Below, in pieces: positions 1-12,605 of a stretch of DNA of 64,000 bases. Under the pieces are notes generated by a model that was not told the DNA's origin, searched no databases, and was given only the letters and a program-made list of their open reading frames with translations. The stretch is from contig NC_092361.1 of the NCBI RefSeq assembly GCF_030848805.1, positions 18,187,406 through 18,251,405 on the forward strand, written 5' to 3'. A program made the translations under genes and the position numbers. Each line of letters opens with the position of its first letter. Position 1 is the first letter of the stretch. The DNA comes from Temnothorax longispinosus (taxonomy: Eukaryota > Arthropoda > Insecta > Hymenoptera > Formicidae).

Positions 1-2941
1 CTCGGACTATTTAAAAAAAAAAGAGACGGATAAAGGGAAGCTTCCTATGTGTAATCTCTTGTGCCATAATGCGTTTCCTTCTTCGTCTCCTGCGCTCTGC
101 AATTTGGTCTGGATATATAGAGTTTTGAGATCAAACGTCGGACCGGCGCGGTGCGGTGAAAATTTCTCCACCAACGCCACTCTCTTATTTGCAGCCGGAC
201 GTGTTTTACGAATCCCTCGATCGGCGTTCTCTCTAAAAATTACGTCTGCTCGTTGGGAGATTGTGAGATACGTCGGAGTTTGAAATAAATTAAAAATAAA
301 TTAGGCCGTTGAAAAATAAATTAGGAATGCAACACGAAGTGTCGCTATCTTGAAAGCTTATCTCGGATATTCGAATTATAACACGAGAATCTAATAATTA
401 AATGCGAATAAATGTATCTTTGATCTCGTTTGTCACGCTCGGGTGAGAATTTTGTCGATTTTTTGGTGTGGTCGGTTTCTTAGTAAAATTTATCGCTTGT
501 TCCATCCGCTATTACGTACACGTGGAATTACTCGAAGCTCTTCCGCGGCGTATATACGCGAAATAAAATTCCTTTGAAATGTGATTCGTTTGCATGACTT
601 TATTGGATGAGCTGCCGGCAATATTGAATCGCATGAATATTTAAAGATACGTCCGCGTCCGTCGGGCGAATTTCCCTTAAATTATTATCCTTTTAGCTCC
701 ATTAAACGTACTTTTAAACGGCTTCCCGATGAGTCGTCGCAACTTTTCTCACTGCTTTTAAATAGCTCACTTCTATTTATTATTCTCACTCGGCCGCTTG
801 AAATTTTTCGCATTAATTATTCATCGGCGTTAATTCGGTCTGGCTGCATCAAACACCGCAAGGGGATCCTCCGGTATGCCTTTAATCTTTTTTACACCGA
901 TCCACTTTTGAACGTTAATTCGCGAACGATGAAACGAGCCGACCGGCTCGATAAAAGTACTCGATTAAATTTCTTTTTTTGTTTTTCTTCAACGATCGAA
1001 GTGTTAATTAAGGGGCGGCAATTTCCTACGAGACGGTCGCTGAAATACACGGAAATGGAAAATTTATCGCAATTCGCATTAATTACACGCGTTATTAGTG
1101 AACGTGGACCGTTTGTCCACGAATTATGATCCGCGGGTTTCAACGTCGTTATAAACCTTCATCGAATAGAGCTGAAACGTGGACTGACTGACAATGAGGG
1201 GTCAGAAACGGCGGAACCGTTTCTCTCTCAAAAGCACTTAAAAATATTATTCCGCCCCGCCTAGACCCGTCCCGGGGTTACCTAAATATCCTGCCTACCT
1301 TAACTGCGGTCTACGTCTAAAGTATAGTCTAGCCACATGAGGGATGTTCGCTAAGTAGCCTACCAACCATCATGCTTCATCTTTTTTCGTTAATTGTGTT
1401 GGGCAGGCGAGCACGCTTCTCACCTGTTGCAAAGGAATAAATATATTACGCTCCGTTATATACATGACGATTCAGCCAGTCTCATAAAATACAGAGATAA
1501 GCATCGCGTCTGTCGCGCACTCCATATTTCATCTTCCGGGAGGAAAAGTCTTCAAAAAATGGAAATTAACGTGTTGCGGCACGCAACAAAAAGTGGAGCT
1601 CCTAAAAGCCCGTTGAGCATTGATCTTTAGAAGGTATAATGATCGTTGTATAACAGCGACATGTGTGTATAGTAATCGTTAACAACGAATATACATGTAT
1701 TGAAAATACGAAAAACCTTTCGAATATATTCGAGTTTGGAGTTGATTCTTTTTTAATGAAAACGCGAAATATAACGTCTATTTTTTAATATAATTTAACT
1801 TGTCTCTGCAATTTAAACTTGTTAAATATTTCGCTAATTAAACCTTTATATACTCCTCAAATGATATTTGGGTCAAATTAATTCATTATCTTGCTAATTA
1901 AGCCTTTATTTAAATTTCTGTTCGAAGAATATCCATTTCATATTAATAAAACAGTTATTAATAAGATATTAGAAATGTTTCTACTAAATTAATTTACATT
2001 ACGTAAAATGCCTATAATGTTATAAAATGTTGTCTAAAATGTAAGAACTCATTTAGTTATTCCTGTACTTCCTGTGTAGTAGGTAACTGAGTTATTTATT
2101 CGTCTATTATTACAATATCGAAAGACGATTGAGTCGCATCGAATATCGAACCAACTTCCTTCTTTCCACACAGTCGACAAATATCCCCCGCGTAAAAAAT
2201 TTACTATTTCTTGTACTAACAAAACGTCGAAGATATCCGGTGTTATTTATTAGCGCGCGTTATTTAACAGTGACTAATAAAACGTGTCCCCTTTATCAGC
2301 GATCGCAATTCAAACGAATCCTCTCCTCCCTCCGACCCTGACAGATTGTGACGCAAATGCAGAGGGACACGATCGACACGGTTATCGGTGCCCCGATATC
2401 AATCGCACCGAACGGGAGAGTCTAATTAAACTTTCACGAATGGACGCAAATACATGGAACCTTCAAATCTTTCCTAATCTTGGAATCTCCTCCTTTATGT
2501 TCTCTCTGGTTTAGAGACCACTATCCCTTTTTTTCCTCTCGTCCGTCCGTTCGTTCTCTCCCGTTACAATCCAAGCAAGCCTGCCTCACGCTCCTTCGTG
2601 TTTTTTCTTCTCTCTCTCCAAGTCTATCCATCTGCCTCTCACGTCTTGCGTCTACTATACGCACACCTCCTATGCATCTCTCCGTCTTTCTCAGCCGAAT
2701 AGGAGTATCAGATTTCCGATGGCTGTGGCACACGTACTTCGGCCGAAGGTAGATTAGATTTTAATAATGCAATTTGGGTTTACGGCGGCGGCGACGGAGG
2801 GGACGAAGCGGGGCTGCGCGCCCCGTTCGACTGTAAAACAAGCCGGTTTTCGCCCTGAGGAGGTAAACCAGCCCGAACTGGTAATTGTTGGAATTTGATT
2901 GGACCCAGATGAAGCGCGGCGCAGTTTTTTATCAAACGGCT
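1..2941. other. Non-coding stretch, no gene seen
   Basis: No open frame here has codon use, motifs or splice-site context that suggests a gene; all are short and interrupted. About 1640-2120 is strongly AT-rich. About 2480-2660 is pyrimidine-rich. A GC-rich segment at about 2780-2830 leads into the tandem repeat that follows. Confidence 0.6.
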
Positions 2942-3275
2942 GGGGTACAAAATCTGAAACTTTATATTTTCGCGGTACAAATTATTTTGAATCGATTGTA
3001 CGAGTAGTGATTGATTCTGATGCTGATAAGAAAGAGTACTTTACTCTTGAGACTGTTAGGGATCGGGTGTAATTTCCGAAGAATCCGCGGGGGTACAAAA
3101 GCTGAAACTTTATATTTTGTTGGTACAAATTATGTCGCGTCTAGTGTACAAACAACGATTGATTCTGCCCGTGGCAAAAGGTACTTTACTCTAGAGACTG
3201 TTAGGGATCGGGGGTAGTTTCCGAACCGAAGGATCCGCGGGGATACAAAATCTGAAATTTCATATTTTTGTGATA

Positions 3276-3718
3276 CACTGAGAAAAAAATACTGTTGCTT
3301 CAATTAACCCTCCGTGTAGTCCAACTGGGTCAATTTGACCCGAGTCTCAACTTTGCTCGTAAATATCTTGCGCGTAACTTGAAAATTGGCGGGCATGACG
3401 CCCTCTAGCTGTAGTTAAAAAAAAATTTTTTTTAAACAAATTTTTTGCGAATTTTTTTTATAAGTTAAAAATTCCTGAGGCACTTCTTTTTTTATAGCAA
3501 TCAATTTAGCAATATCGCAAGTGCATTTGAGAATTTTTTCAACACGATCGGTGGATAAATGGCGAACGATCAAAGTTCGTCTCGGGTCAAAATGACCCAG
3601 AGTGACTTCCTTGTTTGAAAAAATAGATGTGACTACGGAGGGTTAAATGTGGAATTCCGGGATGCCAAAAACATAAATGGTTGATTCAATTGTATAAATA
3701 GTTGATTCAACTATAGTG
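3276..3718. mobile_element. TA-flanked palindromic MITE, split by a second insertion
   Basis: The left end is CACTGAGAAAAAAATACTG preceded by TA (3274-3275). Near the right end the sequence reads TATAGTG followed by TA (3719-3720), a degraded inverse of the left end. The segment carrying TTCAATTA, then GATGCCAAAAACATAA and TTGATTCAATT, matches the left half of the element at 48,540-48,764, so the two are one family. A TA target and A-rich CACTG ends suggest a Tc1/mariner-type MITE, which is inference. The right half is shortened compared with the 48.5-kb copy. A second element (3308-3642) sits inside it. Confidence 0.65.
3308..3642. mobile_element. TTAA-flanked MITE, piggyBac-like, nested
   Basis: The element is bounded by TTAA at 3304-3307 and 3643-3646. 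Its ends are inverted repeats: CCCTCCGTGTAGTC on the left and GACTACGGAGGG on the right. Inside each end lies a near-palindrome, GGGTCAATTTGACCCGAG on the left and CTCGGGTCAAAATGACCC on the right. TTAA duplication is the known mark of piggyBac-family transposition. There is no room for a transposase, so this is a non-autonomous copy of about 335 bases. Removing it with one TTAA restores continuity of the surrounding MITE. Confidence 0.75.
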
Positions 3719-3830
3719 TAGTCGTTTTAATAATTCAAATATTATACAAATTATCCTAAATCGAGTCTACAACTAGCGATTGATTCTGCTGATGAGAAAG
3801 AGTACTTTACTCTTGAGACTAATAGGACTG

Positions 3831-4130
3831 AGTTCTATTAGGGGCTGTTTGAAGCAGAAGGGATGAATATATTAAGATTATTTGTATGGTACAAATTAGT
3901 ACAAATTCAGTCCTTCAAATGTCTGTATTTAATTTTCTTTTTTTTTCTTGTGGTCTTTCTAGCTTAATGCTAAGGCAGCAGCGCCACGATTTTCTCCGAA
4001 ACGGCACGAGGTACAAAATTGTTATTAGTGGTACGAATTAGTACAAAATAGATACTAAATATTCCGATAGGTCCGGTTTGATTCTGCCGATTTGGTCCTG
4101 CTAGCTTAGAAGAAATCTTTTTAACGTGAC
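3831..4130. repeat. Degenerate continuation of the 149-bp repeat
   Basis: Fragments of the repeat vocabulary persist but no longer keep the period. GGTACAAATTAGTACAAA lies near 3890, GGTACAAAA and GGTACGAATTAGTACAAA lie near 4011-4050, and TTTGATTCTGCCGAT lies near 4077. Two 'CTAGCTTA' words occur near 3960 and 4101. This looks like a decayed edge of the array or of a larger element that contained it. The right border is uncertain. Confidence 0.4.
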
Positions 4131-7100
4131 TTTGAAAAGATGCCTTATCCCCTGGGGCGTTGAATTAGCTGTCTTAATCGTTATCTTGTAAATGGTATAA
4201 TTAATGAGTTACTTAATAATGTCGCGAGATAAAAGAAACGCTGAAGTGTACGTTTTTTGTATCAGAAGGATCCATCGCATTTTCTTCGTATACAGATGTC
4301 AAAAGCCAAAGTAAAAAGAACAGTTTTTCTTTGACGAAAAGTCAAAGATGTTTGAAATACTAGAATTAAACGTCTCGGCGAATTAAATTGCAAATGAAAT
4401 GAACAATGAATCGATTTTTTCTTATCAAGAAAGCAAAAACTCTTAAATTATAAATAACCGAAATATATTTAGAAATTAACACATTTACAATCGTGAACGA
4501 ATAGCAAAATCTTATCAAGAGACACACGATAGTCATTCGTGCCAATATTTAGTTAAAAAAAAAATGTATTTGTTTTAATAAAGTCTATGTTTTAAGAGTA
4601 GTATAACTTAAACTATAAGCACAGAGCATTTCATAAAGTAGAAATAATCGAAATAATATAAATCTTAAAAAATTTGCGTAAAGAATGTACAAATACTTAT
4701 ACCACGACATGTTCGTGGAATAATGAGCAACGGATCGCGAAACGCAAGAGGTATAATCGCGATCCGCGAGGTTTGCATGAGTCAAGCAGCTTCCCGAGCG
4801 CGACGATGAATGGCGACCGCGAAGTATGACAGTACGCGTTTCACGCGGTGATTTAGCAGTCCGAGCCGTTCGAGCGTGTCGCGAAATGCAGCATCCCGGA
4901 AACCGGGGGGGGGGGGGTGCGGGGGAGACCCCGAGGTGCCCTGTTCGATCGCAGTCGGTTAACCGAGGACACGTTTCTCCTCGCGCGCGCGGCTCGTCCT
5001 CTCTCGTCACGTCATTAAGCGCCAGGTGAGCCACGCCGTTGCTGCTAATGCAGCACGGGCATCGAAGCAACGGGGCGGCCACCGTTGGCTCGGTAGGTTC
5101 AACGTGGCGACGGATTTATCGCTATTATGGACCGTCGATCGAAACCAACGGCGGGTTGCCTTGGCCGGGTCTAAGGTCGCCCCCCTCGGACTCTCTCGTC
5201 CCGCGTCTGTCGCGCGTTCGCGCCCCCGGGGTTAACTGGCACATTCTCGGAAGTTTTATAATTATTTCTACGGAGGTGAGATCGTTAATCAGTAATTGGA
5301 CGAGCGGTTCTCACCGGGAAAATAAGGGGGAGGCATCCGCGGCTGGAGGATCGGTCGCGCCGAGCCTATTACGTTGTTAAGAGAGTTCGCTGAGACCCTC
5401 TCTCTAGGAAGAGGAGATAGAGACCTTTATGTTTCCTCGTAACGGTGTATTTATTAAGCGACGCTTTATACGATGGAGAAGGATGAAGAGCGCACGACGT
5501 GCCGCGCAGTAAACGATTTTATTAGCCGCACTGTCACGAAGAGCGTTTCCCGTGGTCTTCCGCGAATTCGTCAGCGCCATCCAGCGCTCCTTCGATCCGC
5601 CACGGAACTTGGAGCAACTTCTCCGCGCGATAACCAATAGCTTTCTCTGCAGTATCGGGAAAAGCGGGCGATGCATATCCGTGGCGCGTATCCCGTCGGG
5701 AATCGGTCTGGAATGTTCCTTTGTTATCGCGCGGCATGCACTTCGTTGCGAATACAACGCGGAAAGGAAACACGCCGCATCGCGGACATGTAAATTGCAA
5801 CGATATTCCGCGGGTGACTAACTTTACGGCGCGAGGCATCGTCCTTTTACGCGAGCGAGATCGCATTCCGCAGCTTCCAATTCGCATAGATAACCTAATT
5901 GACTTGTCAGGTCGGTCCCGGCGCGAAAGAAGATACCGCGGGAGAGTCGCGCGCGAACTCACGAGGCTCGAAGGGCGATAATAACGCATCGCCCGCGCTA
6001 ATTGGTATTAACGCGTCTGCTGAAAGCAGAACGAGTTACCGAGAATTATTCGATAAACGATCGCGCGCGCGTCGCTTGTCGCGCTTGGTACGCTGATTAC
6101 GAGAGACTCTAAACCGCGCTCTATGCGGCGATTTTGATTAGCGGAGCGAACACGACGTGCGTAATAATTCCTTCAGCGCGACCCCGAGGCAAAATTCATT
6201 CGAGAATCCGCCCCGAGCATGAAAGATTGATTCGGTTAGACCGGGCTTTGCGCGCGTTACGTGTACGTTATGACCTGAAGTGCTGCATTTACTGAAGGTC
6301 CAGAAGGCAAGTGGCATAATCGGCAACGCTCACGTAGTGTGTGCTCACTTTGATATTTAATGTCGCGCATAATAATGTAACTCATAAGATGGCACAGCGC
6401 GGGGCCGCCTTCTCCCCTCCCCTCCGCGAACGTATCACACCTTAATTGCGAGAAATAATTATGCGACAATTGCAAATGGTAAATTACGTCTCCTTCTTAT
6501 ATCACGGACTTTAATTACACGAAGGACCTGGGCGCCTACTTCAGAAAGGAGACCCGTTTCTCTCGTTGTGTTACGTTTCCGAGCAGCGCGCGCCCTCGTC
6601 TTTGACCTCCTCGTCGCTCAATACAACGGAGCAACGATCCGTTAAATTCTGATTTTAGCCCTCGATACCTTCCCACCATCGTCGAAATTCTACCCTCTCC
6701 GAACCCCTCTTCTACCCCACCTCCGGTTAGACGAATCGGTCACGATAATTCGACAACGACTGTCAATCAACGATTATGCTACCTGAAAAAAGACGCGCTC
6801 GCCTGCGTAATAACACCTGCGTGCTACAATGTTTTAAGAAGAACGCCCGGCACGATATTTTGGCGATCGGCTCGATGATTGCGCGTACACGACGTCACGC
6901 ACGCGTACCTGCTTAACCGCTCCAATTTGTGCTCGGAGCGAGGCGTCTGCGAGGACTTGATGAACGTTACCACCGGGGTATCAATAGCTCCGGGATAACA
7001 GCAATTCATGAATAATCAATGGAAAAAATAACGATGATTTGGCTCTTTCTATAAATAGGTTGTTCTTTGGAAAATTTTGATAATATAGAAACACATAGTA

Positions 7101-8831
7101 ATTTCGCCGAATATTAATAATATCTTAAAAAGCGTATTGAGCGAGTGAATATTAATAACAATTCGTGCATAATAATTTTATTTCATTAACTAGAAAAAGA
7201 CCAGTAGATTTTGAGTTATAAATGGCTGAAGACGAAATACATTTGAAACGTAATATATTTTATATATTATACTTTGTCTACATGCGAATAAAAATAAAAA
7301 TACTATAATTTTTTACATAATCGAATGTTTAGAAAGTATAATTATTATAATTGATTACACGCATTGATAGTGATGTATTGCGAAAACTTTCTTGTTAATT
7401 ATTACCAGCAATATAAATACTACAAAATATACCGATGACAAATTGCTGACGTATTATTGATACAGAATATTATGCGCCTGGTATCGAACCTTTTAAAATA
7501 AAGTTAAATATCCAGCCACGTCGTCGATAAGGACGACGATGTCGAATAACAAGCGCTTACCGTAATTACGTAAGGGACCGTGGATTGATAATTATATGGT
7601 CGATGGAAGGCGACCGCGCGCGGGTAATCGCGACTACGTGAAACAGTGTATCGATTACAGCAATTCCCGGTGAGTGACTGACGAGTGACGACGGGCCGTT
7701 GTCTCGTTCGAGCCGGAAATCCAAACGCGGCGCGGGCGCGAACGAATGGAGGAACAAGCGGAGCGAACGGTACGGATTCGCGTGGCCCCGTAGAACAAGA
7801 CGAGAAACGACAGGCGCGTCCGCAAGAAAAGTAGTACGATCAGAGTACGAACTCACGCATTTACTCACTCGGCCCAATGTTTGATCGCGGATATATTGGC
7901 AAAGAGGGCCGAAGGCACGCACGGTGGTCTCGCCGTGTGGTCCTCAGGTCGAGAGGAGTCCGCTGATAGCATTCTCACACACTCTCCTCCTCCTCTTCCT
8001 CCTTCTACCAACATCAGCCTGCGCATCTCCTTCGTCCTCGTCCTCTCGCCATCCTTCCACCTCCCCCTTTCGCTACACGGCTCCTCTTCTCTCACCTCTC
8101 TCCTACTCCCTTTCCCTCGCCTCTTCCACGTCGCCGTCCTCGTCTTCCTCTTGCTCGTTTTCTTCCACGACCATCACGAGAGACTTCTGCCTGTACCCGA
8201 ATGAGCCGCGATTTTTCGCAAACTCTCCCCCTTGGTCCCTTCTTCCTCTCGCGCACTCGCGCTTCTCCTCCTCGCTCTCTCGCTCGCGCGCTAGGCTCTT
8301 GCCCGGACGTATAACATACAATTACCTGAAGACCAGATTACACGGGGCATGGGAGAGGCTCTCCACGCTCGTTATGCCATCACAAAGCCGCGTTCACATT
8401 GGCCCACTTGAGACCAGCTCGAAGACCCGGCGGAGAGGAGAGATGCTGATGCGCCCGGGCCGGAGGAGTTGGAAGGGGGGGCGCAGGCAGACCGCGCTGC
8501 CTTATCGTTTCCTTCTTCGTCGGAATCGGTGTTCCGCAAGTTGCCTACCAGGCCGCTCGCGGGATCTGAGATGCTCTTCGCCGTCTTTATATTTTCGGTG
8601 CGATCACGACCGATCGATCGAACCGGTCTATCGATGGACGGACGCTAAACGGGAATAGTTTTTCAAGAATGTGGAAAATGTTGATTTGGGCTCGCACGCC
8701 CCTTTTGTACGTTATGTACGCGCGGCGAGATGAACAGAGATCGAAATTCCCGATGTAGAGATGGAGAAACGTTCGTGTACACCGTAGGTTAGCCTCGACG
8801 CCAAGGTTTTTCTGATACGGAATAATTTTAA
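4131..8831. other. Non-coding stretch with GC-rich and AT-rich blocks
   Basis: No gene recognised. About 4700-6600 is CpG-rich and gives long chance frames on both strands, none with recognisable domains. A run of 13 G lies at 4905-4917. About 7010-7560 is AT-rich. About 7960-8290 is strongly pyrimidine-rich, producing a Ser/Leu/Pro-rich frame that is low complexity rather than protein. Confidence 0.55.
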
Positions 8832-8997
8832 CCCTTTACGGCCGGATGTTGCCGTATATGGACCATTGCGCGCTACCGCTCGCCGGCCGAGCGGTGCCGT
8901 ATATAGGGAACGTGTAACTTTTTTTATTGCTCTTCCCTTACCGACGAAGTGTGTGCATGCTTCCGATCTATAATGAACACTTGTTACGCCGTAAAGG
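8832..8997. mobile_element. Possible piggyBac-like MITE
   Basis: TTAA at 8828-8831 is followed by CCCTTTACGGC. About 155 bases later lies the inverse, GCCGTAAAGG (8988-8997). The words TGCCGTATATGG and TGCCGTATATAGG also recur inside the element. TTAA plus a CCCTTT-type terminal repeat fits a piggyBac-like non-autonomous element. The right TTAA is missing (the sequence continues AGAGAA), so the right edge has decayed or the reading is wrong. No coding content. Confidence 0.45.
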
Positions 8998-11900
8998 AGA
9001 GAAAACTACCACCCGCAAGATTCGCGTAATTTATGGAGAAACGTATAGGCGTGCCATGTAGGGATACATATTTAGAAAGATTCTCTTGTATTTTGATAAT
9101 TAACGCAATTATTTATTAATAGATATTTAGCAATGTACATGTAACATTTCTTATAAGCATGTGTATATACGGATATATTTTTTTTAAATTGAGTAATATA
9201 CAAAAAGGTAATTAGAATATGGAACAACGTACATGAAATTTCATTTTGCACATGTATTTTTTGGCACTTGGTATCTCGGAGCTGCCTACATTTCTCGCGT
9301 CGACTTTTCATCAGGGACTCTGAAACTTTTCGAGAGCTCATACTTCGTTCTCTACTCTGTCATCATCCGTCGTGTTAACAAGTTCGAAGTAACGCTCGAG
9401 CTCACGTCGATTTGAAAGCGCCGCTGACATCTGCCGACGATCGTCACCCTCCAAGCATCCTTGCACCTTGCAAGCTGTACCACTTCACACCCTCGAGTGG
9501 CTGCCATCAGCGAGACTTTCCATGGCTGCCGTAACCAAGTAACCTAATCTCGTACTATGTTTCAAGTCTCGCGCTGACGCGGCGGTTAAATACGTTCGAC
9601 GTCTCGTTAACGCTTCGCAACAATTATGGGCAAAAGATATTTTCGAGGTATACGATACCTGGAGAGAATTGTAATCGCGGCACACGCCAAGGCGGGAATA
9701 TAAATTGTCAACGTCTTGAAGAGTGTGTAGTAACGCTAATTAACTTTCTTGGAGGTACCTAGAGAAAAGAGACAGAGGCATACTCCGTGTCGGGAAGTAC
9801 TATCTTTACGACCAACGCGCAATAATGCCGCGCACACGTCGCGTATTCGACTCTAGGCTGTTTGACACAGCCACTTATTATTATTTTATTACATTACGAC
9901 TGACGTGTCCATTTGTACGCCATTTTTAGAGGCGGTACTTGGTCTTGTCTGCGGCTAAACGATTTTAAGGCCTTCCATTATGGATCTTTATGGGACTCCC
10001 GTTCTCCCGGTTAAGATACTGTCTAACGCTTGTGAAGTTCAAATATACGATTCGTCCGTAACTTGCTTCGACTTCGGTTTCAGGAAATGGTTGAGAAGGC
10101 ACGCAAGGGTCTCCGACTTGTGAGTCCTAAGCAAGCAATAAGTATCCCGTCGATTCACAAGGTTGACAGCGTAAATTTCATTGTTCACATTATTACTACG
10201 AAAATTTGACTTGGACACTTGTTGACGGAAAGAATCATTGACGAGGGTTTTCAGAGGTAGTCTGACAACGACAAATTTTTTGCCCCGTACCTGCCTCCAG
10301 ATGACAACCTCCTGGAGTTTTAAAAAACGTTGGAATGAATTTGTAGGAGGAGATTTATTCGCTGCAAACATTGTTTCGTGAAAAAAAAATTCCAAGGTCT
10401 CTCCGCTCGAATCCTCATACTGCCGGACGCAATTAATTTTCGCTCCGCAGGACGCATGAAGGACACGTCGTTCAGCGTTAACGAACTAATGCGAAGGAAG
10501 AGAAGAGAGGGTTCCTAGCCTCCGGGCTCCTCGCCGATCTTCCGTGAAACATTAGGGGCGGTGATGTAAAAAGCCACTGCGAATCACCGATAACTATCTC
10601 AAAAGCCGCGGCGCGTCTTAAACGTTAATAAATATTAATTATCCATCGGTTGGGATTTAATAATTATTTTTTCGCGAACCCGCCAGAGACGAATCCCCTC
10701 GGTTCTCATGCAAAACCGCGTGTAAATTACAAGCGACGCTCCCCGGAGAATAACGGAGAACGTTGACGGGTTAATCTCCCGGGCGCTTTACAGCTCTCTT
10801 TCCGAGGTGGCGCCCACCGATCGCCGCCGTGTTTACGAGTCCGCGCGTCTCGTCGCGCTGTCTCGAAGCGCTTTCCTCCCGCGATAATTATTATAATCGG
10901 CTGTCAGTAGCTCGTTAGCCGTGCCGCGCGGAACGCGAGTGCGTTAAATTAAATTTAAATTTCGGTGCCTCGTGTCGCGAGTGGAGAACGGCCGATTGGG
11001 AAGGGAGGGGGGACTGCCGTGCGAGGATGTAACAGAAGGGACGAAGACGAAAAACACCAACGTATCATCTCGGTTCGGGCATCCAAAAATAAAAACGCGT
11101 GCGCGTACTTTTTAAGTAGCGAGAGAACTCGGAAGAACTATATTCTAGAATCCCGGTGGTCCTACGGGGAGATTGGACGATAATTACCACGTGGTGTACC
11201 GCGCGCAAGATAAGTAGTATTAATGTTGCCCATGGAAACGATCCCGGGACCCCGCTATTATTATATACGACGGCCCCTCTCTAGAGCGGTCCGCTGTGCT
11301 GCGTGAGACTACCTAGCTTGTTAACCTCGGAAATACGATAGGAAAAAGAAAGATGTGCGAGAATCGTGGCTTCGTCTCATCCCGATAAATTAAGATCGGT
11401 AAATAAGCTATTATATGTATACCGAGAAAATTCTTAATTGTGTAGTATTAATACGAACGACGTTTTATTCTGTAATATTGAAACATTGTGATCAAGAAGC
11501 CGGATACGCTTTTGCTTCACGAACATCTTCCTTCCTAAGCTTCTACTTCTTGCACAACTGATATTTACGGATTTTTTGTTTATCTTTGTAGACGTAAAGT
11601 ATTTTTATTTAATATATATAACTGAGAATATATAACTGAGCGCATCTATGAAATATATTTTCTATTTATTTTTTATAAGTATAAATTAATGTACAAAGAA
11701 AATTTATATATATATCTAAACTTCACGGATGTGTAATCAAATCACAAATTGAATCTAAACAGTGTTTATTACAGCTTCTAATATTGTAACTATGTCTGAA
11801 GTTTTGTAACACAAACTCAACTTCCCGAGTTTGTGTTTACTTAAGTTTAAAAACAAGCTTTAATCTGGTTTAATTAATTGGCTGTTTCCCCTAATCTAAT

Positions 11901-12495
11901 CGATTTTCACCGAAATTTTCAATCAGAAACTTCATTACCGTATCGCTCGAAGATGATTCACTGGTCTTTTCAGCGATAGCATGGCCCGCAGCGATATCGA
12001 TTGTTTAATATAGAAATTGTGTGCTCGCGCATAACGTACTCGCTGCCGGTATTAAAGCATCAGCTTGTGAATGCGTGGCTTCCTTTGATCCTAAATTCGT
12101 TGCAACGCGCCATGCCTCTCGCTTCTCGCCATTGCGTGGTATCTTTCATCAATGTCTGTATAACTAATCCTTGTATCAACTCTCAGATTTCACTATAACC
12201 CGTGATGTTCTTGTTAAGTGTACAAGTTGATAGATGGATGCATTTGTTGCATACGGTAACGGAGGGTTAAAGTTGAAACGCGCGTACCAGCGAAAGTGCA
12301 GCGTACGAGCACAAGAATAGCTACTTCCTGACGATCAGGGGAGTTAATGGAATAAGCTGATGTAAGTGAAAGTGAATCGATAAGCGATTTATCAATTTTT
12401 AGTTCACTTTATCCTCCTCGTTATAGTCGCAATAAACAGAATTGAGAATCTTCGTATGAAGAAAACGATAAAATTAGAGACTTTGCAGCAAGATT
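8998..12495. other. Non-coding stretch, no gene seen
   Basis: No supported gene. About 10,500-11,300 is CpG-rich and 11,390-11,900 is AT-rich. A 14-base unit, ATATATAACTGAGA, occurs twice in tandem near 11,616-11,642. The word CGGAGGGTTAA at 12,260-12,270 matches the right end of the TTAA element at 3308-3642 and could be a solo remnant, but no partner end was found. The frame at 10,039-10,395 (minus) has no recognisable motif. Confidence 0.5.
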
Positions 12496-12499
12496 TTTC

Positions 12500-12605
12500 T
12501 ACTAGATAGATAAATAGATAGAAAAGATACTTTATTACCCCAAGGGGTCTAAAAGGGCGTTTTGTAGGGACGTACCCAACCCTGTACATCCAATTTACAT
12601 CTCCT
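12500..12605 (-). mobile_element. LINE-like 3' tail remnant
   Basis: Read on the minus strand, this ends with GGGGTAATAAAGTATC followed by a short TCTA/TTTA tetranucleotide tail (TCTATCTATTTATCTATC). Its translation contains RPFRPLGVIKYLFYL, a string I associate from memory with the 3' end of non-LTR retrotransposons in ants. That association is not verified here. The built-in AATAAA and the microsatellite tail support a retrotransposed 3' end. Only the terminal ~100 bases are present. Confidence 0.4.

Larger units (their letters stand above)
2946..3830 (+). repeat. ~149-bp tandem repeat, about three units, interrupted
   Basis: Three units can be aligned by eye. The motif TACAAAAnCTGAAA starts at 2946, 3094 and 3244, giving steps of 148 and 150 bases. 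A second shared block, GATTGATTCTG followed by TACTTTACTCT.GAGACT, starts near 3008, 3157 and 3777. The third unit is split by a mobile-element insertion at 3276-3718, which explains the long gap before its second block. The units differ by scattered substitutions, so the array is not recent. No coding potential is seen. It could be a satellite fragment or the internal repeat of a larger transposon. Confidence 0.75.

Noticed and set aside
4585..5082. 165-codon minus-strand frame
   Set aside because: CpG-rich chance frame with overlapping frames on plus; no recognisable domain or splice context.
7924..8658. 244-codon plus-strand frame
   Set aside because: Runs through a CT-rich simple-sequence block; Ser/Leu/Pro low complexity, then no motif.
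10039..10395. 118-codon minus-strand frame
   Set aside because: Reads somewhat like protein but shows no motif, and no flanking transposon structure was found.
12259..12270. CGGAGGGTTAA as a transposon end
   Set aside because: Matches the TTAA element end, but no opposite end was found nearby, so only noted as a possible relic.
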